Assembly (NCBI GenBank): GCA_002726205.1
Contig: PBSL01000025.1
Span: forward strand, 1 to 64,000
Origin: Planctomycetaceae bacterium
Lineage (GTDB): Bacteria > Planctomycetota > Planctomycetia > Planctomycetales > Planctomycetaceae
DNA: 64,000 nt
Direction: 5' to 3'
In this document: piece after piece, positions 20,998-28,500 of the stretch
Position numbering within the stretch: position 1 is the first letter of the stretch
Layout: the number at the start of each line of letters is the position of its first letter
Program-made: the position numbers and the translations under genes
Notes under the pieces: model-generated
What the model saw: the letters and a program-made list of their open reading frames with translations, nothing else
What the model was told of the DNA's origin: nothing
The model's database searches: none

Positions 20998-21759
20998 CTA
21001 GCCGGGCAACATGACCCGACCGCCGCTGCTGACGACAGTCTGACCGGTCATGTAGCTGGACTGATCCGACAGCAGAAACCTCGCCACGGCCGCCACTTCG
21101 GCAGGTTGTCCAATCCGTCCCAGTGGCGTGGCACCAATGATCTCGGCATGTGCCTCCGGGGAAAGCGTGAAGGCCATCTCGGTTTCGGTCAAGCCCGGGC
21201 AAAGGCAGTTGATACGGACGTTGTGTCGTCCCCAGGCCTGGGCTGCACAGCGGGTCAGAGCGATCACGCCGGCTTTTGATGTCGAGTAAGGCAGTTGATT
21301 TTCCCGCTCGCGAAGACCGGCGATCGAACTGACCGTGACGATCCGTCCATACTGCCGCTCGATCATCTCGTCCTTGACCGCGTAGACCATCGAAAAGGTC
21401 CCGTCGAGATTGATGCTCAACGTGTTCTTCCAGTGCTCCCAGGTGATCTCATCCGCCGGCAGCGGCCGGCTGACCCCCGCCGAGTTGACCAGCATGTCGA
21501 TCGGGCCGAAGGCCTCTCGGGCGCCGCTGACGATCGCCGCGGCTCCCTCGGGTGTCGAGACGTCCCCGGCCACCGCCACGGCCTCCCCGCCAGCTGCCTC
21601 GACATCGGCCACGGCAGTCGCGGCATCCTCGGCACGGGACACGTAGTTCAGTGACAGCCGGGCTCGGTCGACGGCCAGCGAATCCGCCAGGGCTTTCCCG
21701 ATTCCCCGGGTTCCACCAGTGATCAACACGTGCCGTCCGGAGAATTCACTCTCGCTCAT
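20998..21759 (-). CDS. SDR family oxidoreductase (FabG-like)
   Basis: A 253-residue classical short-chain dehydrogenase/reductase. The nucleotide-binding GGTRGIGKA motif is at residues 15-23, NSAGV follows in the centre, the catalytic Ser is in VSSIAG and the Tyr-Lys pair in YSTSK; the NVRINCLCPG loop and a C-terminal SSGGRVMLPG close the fold. It should oxidise or reduce an alcohol/ketone with NAD(P)(H). FabG is the nearest named type, but the catabolic neighbours (SMP-30-like hydrolase 12 bases downstream, amidase) argue against fatty-acid synthesis as its main job. A GAGG ribosome site precedes the ATG. Confidence 0.88.
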   Translation of the reverse strand: MSESEFSGRHVLITGGTRGIGKALADSLAVDRARLSLNYVSRAEDAATAVADVEAAGGEAVAVAGDVSTPEGAAAIVSGAREAFGPIDMLVNSAGVSRPLPADEITWEHWKNTLSINLDGTFSMVYAVKDEMIERQYGRIVTVSSIAGLRERENQLPYSTSKAGVIALTRCAAQAWGRHNVRINCLCPGLTETEMAFTLSPEAHAEIIGATPLGRIGQPAEVAAVARFLLSDQSSYMTGQTVVSSGGRVMLPG

Positions 21760-21854
21760 TCCTGTCCTCTTCTCTCGCCGGAGTGCCGATCACCGCGCCA
21801 CTTCGCGATCCACACGATCCCGGCACCTTGCCCGGGAAATCCCCGGGTGCGGCT

Positions 21855-22241
21855 TCAGATCATCGGTTCGGTTCGTTGCACCAACTGCAGGCAGAACCCC
21901 CAGGGATCGCGAACCATGCCGAGCCGATCGCCGGAATCGTTGGTCGAGATCTCGCCATCCTGGGTTCCTCCCGCGGCGACCAGGCGAGCCATGTCCGCCT
22001 CGATGTCTGCGGAAACCAGCGCCAGGTGCAACGCCATCGCCGCGATCTCTCCGAAACCGTGGACATCGATGCTGGTGTTGCCATACAGCTCGAGCATCAC
22101 CTTCCCACTGTCATCGGCTAGAAAGTGAATCCAGGGCGGGGCATCGATCTTGCGCTTGATCGAAAACCCCAGGTTCTCGACGTACCAGCGGGCAACCGAA
22201 ATCGGGTCTTCGACGTTCCAGGCGAGGTGTTCAATCTTCAC
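21855..22241 (-). CDS. VOC family (glyoxalase/dioxygenase-like) protein
   Basis: A 128-residue protein of the vicinal-oxygen-chelate fold with two beta-alpha-beta-beta-beta modules: KIEHLAWNVEDPISVARWYV at the start and ALHLALVSADIEADMARLV in the second half, ending DPWGFCLQLVQR. His4 or so and Glu in the VMLELYG strand are the likely metal ligands. Members include glyoxalase I, dioxygenases and resistance proteins; the reaction here is unknown. The start is a GTG at 22241 preceded by GGAAAGAA; the open frame upstream runs through the terminator hairpin and has no family similarity. It is the first gene of the minus-strand run down to the sialidase. Confidence 0.78.
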   Translation of the reverse strand: MKIEHLAWNVEDPISVARWYVENLGFSIKRKIDAPPWIHFLADDSGKVMLELYGNTSIDVHGFGEIAAMALHLALVSADIEADMARLVAAGGTQDGEISTNDSGDRLGMVRDPWGFCLQLVQRTEPMI

Positions 22242-22395
22242 GGTGTGAGTTCTTTCCAACGAGAAACGGGGGGCCAACAACCGGAGATGACGACCGAACC
22301 ACCACCACCGTCGCCACAGGATACTGCCACACGGGACCGGTTGCAAAACCACAACGGTTTTGCAGGACACGACGTGGAGCAGACCCTGGCAGGGG

Positions 22396-22435
22396 AAAGA
22401 AAAGAGCCCTGCCGGCCAAACGGCCGGCAGGGCTC
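22396..22435 (-). terminator. Strong intrinsic terminator
   Basis: On the minus strand a perfect 14-bp GC-rich stem (arms 22422-22435 and 22404-22417, loop 22418-22421, GTTT in the minus-strand sense) is followed immediately by TTTTCTTT (22403-22396). There is no T-run on the plus-strand side, so it works in the minus direction. It would end transcripts coming from the 29626-22705 gene run or from a small RNA starting within the gap. Confidence 0.85.
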
Positions 22436-22520
22436 GACTCACAGGTGCCGATCTCAGTTGTAAGGGCCCGACGAGGAGCGGGGAAGCTCCTCGCCGGAGA
22501 GAGGGTATCAAGAATTATTG
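22396..22520 (-). ncRNA. Candidate small RNA or structured 3' UTR
   Basis: Upstream of the terminator on the minus strand is a second hairpin, CGAGGAGC-TTCCCC-GCTCCTCG (22493-22472), with a 36-base linker to the terminator stem. An AATAAT hexamer at 22520-22515 could be a -10 element, although no good -35 is visible. The two-hairpin, terminator-ended arrangement is typical of small regulatory RNAs, but it could equally be the processed 3' end of the lipoprotein-operon message. No known RNA family was recognised. Confidence 0.3.
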
Positions 22521-22704
22521 CAACCGACAGGGAAGGTGTGGGGGAGTCGGCTGCACCCCCAAGATCGTCCGTCACGGCGAACGTCCCGACATCAAACCGG
22601 GGGACGGTGTCGACAATTCGTCGCGCGAGGTCGGTCGTACCGGCCGTGCGGCGCAGTCCGGCGTAGCGATCCTTTAGATCCGCAGGGGCCGGATAACCGG
22701 TCCC

Positions 22705-23262
22705 CTAGCCGGCCAGGGTCTTGAGCAACGCCGCGGCCCTGGCGGCCGCCTTGGTCTTGGGAAATTCCCTGGTGATGTGTTCGAGCCAGAAGCGGGCCTG
22801 CTTGGTGTCCTTGGCGTCGAGAAATTCCTGGGAGAGTTCCAACAGGGCCTCGGCCGTGGTTTCGGGATCCACGGGTTTTTCCGGCTTCACCGGCGGCGGC
22901 GAATTGACCTGGCCGGGCGGATTCTCGGGTTTCTCGCCGACAGGTTCACCCGGGGATTCCGATGTCGCAGGCGGTTGGGGTCGGCCGTTATCCCCGGTGG
23001 GATCAGGTTTCCCGAGCTGTTTGGGCAATTCAGGAGTGGGTGTGACCACCGGGATTTCGTCGGGGACTTTGGCTGTCGTCTTGCTGGCGGCATCGCCACC
23101 GACGTCGGTCGACAAATCGGGGTTGCTCGTCCCCGGCGAACCAGCGCTGTTGACCGGAGCCGACTGCTCGCAGCCAACGGCCATCACGACCGCGATGACC
23201 ACCGTCATCAAGAAACACCAGGGTGGGGTTTGTGCCTGTCGCGAGAGTCGAGACCCGATCAT
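22705..23262 (-). CDS. Proline-rich lipoprotein with short helical-repeat tail
   Basis: A 185-residue lipoprotein. The signal peptide contains a hydrophobic core (CFLMTVVIAVVMAVGC) ending in a lipobox with Cys about residue 29. The mature protein has a long low-complexity linker rich in Pro, Glu, Lys and Gly (about residues 60-135) and a C-terminal helical part, LELSQEFLDAKDTKQARFWL then ITREFPKTKAAARAAALL, which looks like one or two TPR-type helices. It is the last gene of the four-gene minus-strand run. The ATG at 23262 was preferred to that at 23286 because it puts the hydrophobic core nearer the N-terminus; the choice is uncertain. Function unknown; perhaps an envelope scaffold. Confidence 0.7.
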   Translation of the reverse strand: MIGSRLSRQAQTPPWCFLMTVVIAVVMAVGCEQSAPVNSAGSPGTSNPDLSTDVGGDAASKTTAKVPDEIPVVTPTPELPKQLGKPDPTGDNGRPQPPATSESPGEPVGEKPENPPGQVNSPPPVKPEKPVDPETTAEALLELSQEFLDAKDTKQARFWLEHITREFPKTKAAARAAALLKTLAG

Positions 23263-23329
23263 TTGGTCGCCCCGTCGAAAAATCATGAGACCCGAACGCC
23301 CACAGGCTACGTTTTCGCCACGGGCCCGG

Positions 23330-24136
23330 TCAACCGGGTCGATGACACTTGACACAGCGGGCAACCGGCAGTTGCTCGTTCCGGTTCTCGAAAAACGCCA
23401 GGTCCTCCGGTCGCGGTTTCGTTGCCCGGGCTGGTGCAGAGGACGTGGCTGCTGGGGGTGCACGCCCGGAGAGCAGTGCCTTGCGCAACACGGCACCCTG
23501 CCAGCGAGTCCCTTTCTGCCGGATCCCCCGCAGGTCGGCTCCGACGAGCCGGGCACCGCGCAGGTCGGCCCCGGAGAGATCGGCCCCGGCCAGGTTGGCC
23601 CCGTTGAGCACGGCACCGGCCAGATTGGATCTGCGAAGCGAGGCCCGAGCGAGGTCGGCACGCTGGAGGTTTGCTCCGTGCAGGTCGGCCTGATCCAGGC
23701 GGGCCCCGGTCAGCACGATGCCCTCGAGGTCGACCGAGAAGACCCGGCGACCCGCCAGGTAATCAGCAGAACGATAGGCCTGGTCCAGTGACTTTTTCTT
23801 CAGACGATCGGCCAGCGAGACCCCGGCCAACCGGACTCCACTCAACCGGGCACCGGAGAAATTGCCGCGGCGGATGACCGGTCGCAGATCGGCCGACTGG
23901 TCGATCAGCCACAACAGCAATCGCCCCCGCCGGCAAGCGTCACCCCGACGACTCAGTTGAACAAGTCGCCTGGCCAGCTTGTCCGGGGGAGGAGCGTTTC
24001 CGGTCAACCGCCGCCCGATCTCGGCCAGTTGCTGCTCCAACCCCGACTCTTCGGCGGCGGGCAAGGTCACGCCAACGCCACCGGCCAGGACGACAAGCAG
24101 CAGCAACGTCTGCAACCGTGTCGTGAATCCGCTCAT
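23330..24136 (-). CDS. Exported pentapeptide-repeat protein with C-terminal CxxCH motif
   Basis: A 268-residue protein with a signal peptide (hydrophobic residues about 10-27, ending LPAAEES). From about residue 90 to 215 it carries pentapeptide repeats of the A(D/N)LxG type (GARLDQADLHGANLQRADLA, then AGAVLNGANLAGADLSGADL, then RGARLVGADL), which form a right-handed quadrilateral beta-helix. The last residues are ARCVKCHRPG, a single CxxCH that would bind covalent heme if matured. Pentapeptide proteins are usually cytoplasmic or membrane-associated, so the export signal plus heme motif is unusual. It sits 21 bases after the DUF1552 gene. The start at 24136 is supported mainly by GGGG in front of it; 24148 is an alternative. 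Confidence 0.78.
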   Translation of the reverse strand: MSGFTTRLQTLLLLVVLAGGVGVTLPAAEESGLEQQLAEIGRRLTGNAPPPDKLARRLVQLSRRGDACRRGRLLLWLIDQSADLRPVIRRGNFSGARLSGVRLAGVSLADRLKKKSLDQAYRSADYLAGRRVFSVDLEGIVLTGARLDQADLHGANLQRADLARASLRRSNLAGAVLNGANLAGADLSGADLRGARLVGADLRGIRQKGTRWQGAVLRKALLSGRAPPAATSSAPARATKPRPEDLAFFENRNEQLPVARCVKCHRPG

Positions 24137-24157
24137 CACGCCCCACACGCCGCTGTG

Positions 24158-25474
24158 TCAGATCTCGGCCAACCGCTGCTTCGAGTCTCCAAATGACTCG
24201 CGATGGATCCCGACCTTGTCGAGCAGCGACAGGAAGAGACTGCACATCTTGCGGTTTGGTTTTCCACGGTAATCGAGTACACGCCCGGTCTGGATCCGCC
24301 CACCGCCGCGACCGACGACGACCACGGGCAACTGCGTCGCATCATGCGATCCGTGAAGCATGCTCGAGCAGAGCATGATCATCGAGTTGTCCAGTGCTGT
24401 CCGGTCACCTTCCTGGATCGCATCCAGCCGCCCGGCGATATAGGCAAGTTGCTCGAGGAAGAACTGGTTCACCTTCAGCCAGTCGGCCGTGTCGCTGTGT
24501 GACAGCAGGTGGTGGATCATGTAATCGACACCCAGGTGTGGAAACCGCAACGAGGAGTGGTCGTTGTTGAGTTTCAACGTGGCGACCCGCGTGGTGTCGG
24601 TCTGGAAACCCAGCACCAGGATGTCGCACATCAGCCGCATATGTTCATCGACATCCTGCGGCAGGCCATCCTTGGGCCGGGGGATGTTCGGCTTCGTCAG
24701 CGTCGGCCGCCAGCCCTGGAAGCGGCCGGACTTGCCGGCCTGTTCGATACGTTGCTCGACGTCGCGGACCGAACCGAGATATTCGTCGAGCTTGCGACGA
24801 TCGCTGTAGCTGATCCGGCCCCTCAACCCCCGCGCCTCGGCCAACACCGCGTCAAGCACGCTGCGATCGGACTTCTGCACGGTGTCCTTGAACAGCCGAT
24901 CAAAGGCCAGCGCCGGGTAGATCTCCAGTGGCGTGGGTGTCGTCGGTGAACTCCATGAGATGTGCGAGCTGTAAAGCATCGAGTAGTCCTTGTGGACCGA
25001 CGCGATCGACTTTTCGCACCCCAGCACCAGGCTGGACACCTTGGTCTCCTTGCCATACCGCTGTGCGATCAGTTGATCGATACTCGTGCCCGAACGAATC
25101 TTGCCTCCCGAGGCCAGCGGCGCCCCCGACAGCAGGTTGCCGGTCTGTGAACTGTGGATGTTCCCCTTGAGGGCCTCGGCGTTGTACAGCCCCTGGATGA
25201 ACAGCAGCTTCTCGCGGACCGGGGCCAGCGATTCAAGCACCTTGCCCAGTTGCAGGTTCTTCCCCGAACCCGAGGCCCGCCACTCGGCCCGGTGAAACCC
25301 GTTGCCGGCAAACAGGCAGGCAAACCGGACAGGCGCTTCGCTTCCGGCCGACTTCGCCCGGGGTTCGTCACCCCAGACGTTCAACGACTCCATCCATGGC
25401 AATGCCATGCTGACTCCCACACCACGCAGCAGCGCGCGGCGAGTGAATCGATGTCGAGTGACGCTGTCAGTCAT
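24158..25474 (-). CDS. DUF1552 family exported protein
   Basis: A 438-residue protein beginning with a twin-arginine-like leader (FTRRALLRGVGVSMALPW). The body matches DUF1552: LFAGNGFHRAEW, QTGNLLSGAPL, GTSIDQLIAQRYG, SISWSSPTTPTP-like block, the DEHMRLMCDILVLGFQTDTT block, YMIHHLLSHSD and a C-terminal HGSHDATQLPVVVVGRGGG. DUF1552 genes are typically partnered with DUF1592-type cytochromes, as here (the partner ends 48 bases upstream). Activity is unknown; it is a relative of DUF1501 in secretion mode and C-terminal style. The ATG at 25474 has GAGGAAG before it; an in-frame GTG five codons upstream is less likely. Confidence 0.88.
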   Translation of the reverse strand: MTDSVTRHRFTRRALLRGVGVSMALPWMESLNVWGDEPRAKSAGSEAPVRFACLFAGNGFHRAEWRASGSGKNLQLGKVLESLAPVREKLLFIQGLYNAEALKGNIHSSQTGNLLSGAPLASGGKIRSGTSIDQLIAQRYGKETKVSSLVLGCEKSIASVHKDYSMLYSSHISWSSPTTPTPLEIYPALAFDRLFKDTVQKSDRSVLDAVLAEARGLRGRISYSDRRKLDEYLGSVRDVEQRIEQAGKSGRFQGWRPTLTKPNIPRPKDGLPQDVDEHMRLMCDILVLGFQTDTTRVATLKLNNDHSSLRFPHLGVDYMIHHLLSHSDTADWLKVNQFFLEQLAYIAGRLDAIQEGDRTALDNSMIMLCSSMLHGSHDATQLPVVVVGRGGGRIQTGRVLDYRGKPNRKMCSLFLSLLDKVGIHRESFGDSKQRLAEI

Positions 25475-25522
25475 CCCTGGCTTCCTCACAACGGGGCTGG
25501 GAGCATTGTGATCTTTCGTCGG

Positions 25523-28500
25523 CTACTTGGTGGCCAACAAACCTCGATGATACCGGAATTGTCGACTGGTGACGATGGCCTTCATCGCCGCCGAAACCCG
25601 GAACTGTTTCTGCCGAAGGTCCTGTTGCATCCTCTTGAGCAATGGTTCATCCGAGAGTTCCACGGCTCGCCCCAGGGCAAACCCCAGCAGCTTGCGACAG
25701 AACTGCCCGACGAACTCGTCTCGCCGCTTCTTGAGCAGGTAGGTTCTCAGGCCGCCCAGGCCCTCGAATCGCGTTCCATCCTTGAGCGTGACCCGGGTAT
25801 CGACCGGTCGCCCGGCCAGGTCCCGCTCACGAAATCGACCGATCGCATCGAACGATTCCAGTGCAAAGCCGAAGGGATCGATACGTTCATGACAGACGGC
25901 ACACGAGGCCACCTGCCGGTGCTTTTCGACCAGTTGGCGGATGGTCAGGCCATTCGTGTCGGTTTCACTCTCTGGCAAGTCGGGAACCTTGGCTGGTGGC
26001 TTGGGCAGTTTTTCGCCCAGGAAGGTCTCGACCACCCAGTTGCCACGCAACACGGGGCTGGTCCGCGACGCCCCCGACTGTTTCGACAACAGGCTGGCCA
26101 TGCCGAGGATTCCGCCCCGTCCCCGCCGCTTGAGCCCATCGACGCGCCACCAGCCGGACGTCGCGCCCGACGCCGGCTTCTGCTGGTCGAAGCCATAGTG
26201 GTGGGCAAGGGTGGCATTGACGAAGGTGTAGTCGGCGTCGAGCACTTCCAGTAGAGAACGGTCGTTGCGGAACAGGTGTTCGAAGAACTTCACCGATTCC
26301 TCATACATCGCACCCCGCAGCGTCGCGAACTCGGGAAACAGCTTCTCGTTCTTCTCGTCGTGCTGATCGAATCCACGGATCCCGATCCACTGCGCCGCAA
26401 ATTCCGTTGCCAGGCTGCGAAGTCGAGAATCGCTCAGCATCCGCATCGCGTGACGCTGCAGCACCGCCGGATCCTGCAACTCACCCTTTGCCGCCGATCG
26501 GCGCAGCGGGCCGTCGGGCAGAGTCGACCAGAGGAAATAGCTCAAGCGGCTGGCCAGTTCCCAGTCATTGACCGGCTGGGCCAGCTTTCCGTCGGCGGGT
26601 TGTTCGACCTTGTAGAGAAAATGGGCGGAGACAAGAATGCGGGTGAGCAAGAGTCTCCAGGCCGTTTTGTGGTCCAGCCCCTGGCCGCGGAACCGCCGGT
26701 AGAGTGCTCTCAGTTCCTCCTGCCGACCTTTCGACAACGGTCTCCTCCAGGCCCGCTCGGTGAACTCCAGCAATCGCTCGACCTGGATCGGCTCGGATTT
26801 GACCAGCCGTTTCCCGAAAGCCTCGGCCCGCTTGCGGATCGGCTCCCGCAGCGGTTCAAAGGTCTCGACTTTTCCCACCTGTGACGCAAACCCCTGGAAG
26901 AGGTCGAACGTGCCGTGGATCTTCAACGCGTCCTGGCTGACAAAACGCAACTCGTTCCAGTCGGCCTCAAGTTCGCGTCGCTGCTTGTCGTCACACATCA
27001 GCCGCCGCAGCGATTCGTCCTCGCGATGAAACAGCACCAGCGTGATCACTTCGTCGACCGGGACGATCCGGTAGTAACACATCGCCGCGGGAAACAGGTC
27101 CTGGAAATCTCCGACGGCCCGTCGGAACCGTTGGGCACCCGGCGATTTCTCCGCCACGACGACCGGCACTCCCGGTTTGAGTCGCTCGACGGGGAAGCCC
27201 TCCGCGCCCGCCTCGAGCTGCACACTGCCCCGGCCCTTGCCGGCTGGGTGCAGACGGCCGGTCACGACCAGTTCGCGTCCGGCGGCAACCACGGCCGGTA
27301 ACCGAAACTGCAGTACCCGGGGCGCCTGGACCACCAGGTCGGCCTCGGCGACCGATCCCAGGCCCGGTTGGGCGCCGAACAGTCGGCGGTCCGGCCCTGG
27401 CAATGTCTCGCCAGGCTTCGGTCGAAAGTCCCCGGCCATGGCAACCGGATCGACCAGGCTCAACAGTGTTCCGTCGATCCGGGTCAGGGCATCGTAGAGC
27501 CGGATATCTGCTTCGCTTTTCTTCGGTCGTGGTCCGGCAACAAGCTGCTCGATCCGCGTCGCGAGTTTTTCGCGATCTGCCGGCGTCGTCGCGTCCAACC
27601 AGCCGGCCAGCAACGAGCCCTCGGGAACCTGGCTGCGTCCGGGGGCTGCCTTCAGCGGTTCCTGGTAAAAGTGCCAGGTGTCGACGTGCCCGTGACGATC
27701 CGGGTGCGGGTTCCCCGCGGTGATCGTGTCGGCCACATCGGTCTCGAGGTTCCAGGCCCGTTTCTTTCCGGTCAACTCGGTGATCACCAGGTTGACCCGC
27801 GTCAGGTCACACGAGTGGTCTCCGGACCGGGGCCCCACCTTCAGCGAAATCAGGTCACCGGGCCGCACGATGATCGAGCCAACGGCGGGTATGACCTGCT
27901 GTTTTCCCAGTTCGATCGTGCCGTCGCGCAGCGTTCGCCGGGTCCGCCCCCTGGCCAGCTCGACCCTCCAGTCAACCCCGTTGCCACAATTGGCATGCAC
28001 ATCCTTGACCAGGCCTTCGATGCGAACGGTTCCGGACATCGGGCTCCGCCAACCCACGGCAACAAACTCCGTTGGCGACGGATGCATGGCGACCGCGTGC
28101 GGTTCCATCAGCCCGGGAACCCGCACCGGATTGTCCGAGGAGTTGGTAATCAGGCTCGGGGTGGCCTGCACACCCCAGCCATCGATGAAGTCGTAGCCCT
28201 GGCGATTGAGGAAACCGGCGGCGAGATGCTTGGGGATCCTGACGGTCTCGCCGTCGCCAACCCCGGTCAACACCAGCCACGCGGACAGCAGGTGACGATC
28301 GAGTTTCTTTTCGGTGGCCAGCCGGCCGACATCCACCCGGCCCTTCGTCGCCATCACCTCGGCAACCGCAGTCAGATAACGTCCCGTTGCCGGAACCCCC
28401 AATTGGTGGAGCCGCGCGAACCCGGCAGCCACCGCGCCGACATCCCGCAACAGCACCGTCGGCCTGTCTCCCCCCACCAGTCGCGGCAATTGCCAGTGCA

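Larger units (their letters stand above)
22242..22704. other. 463-base intergenic region with terminator and possible small RNA
   Basis: This is the only gap over 300 bases. It lies between the end of the lipoprotein gene (stop at 22705) and the start of the VOC gene, both on the minus strand. It holds a perfect 14-bp terminator hairpin read on the minus strand (22396-22435), an 8-bp hairpin upstream of it (22472-22493) and a weaker hairpin right after the lipoprotein stop (about 22681-22704). No open reading frame in it resembles a protein or has a ribosome site. The stretch 22530-22680 shows nothing I can assign. Promoter elements for the VOC gene must lie between 22242 and 22395, but no convincing -35/-10 pair is visible. 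Confidence 0.7.

Noticed and set aside
22231-22575. Minus-strand frame of 114 codons across the intergenic gap
   Set aside because: It reads through the perfect terminator hairpin and has no ribosome site or similarity.
23500-23880. Short repeated GC-rich units near the pentapeptide gene
   Set aside because: The 15-base periodicity is explained by the pentapeptide repeats in the protein.
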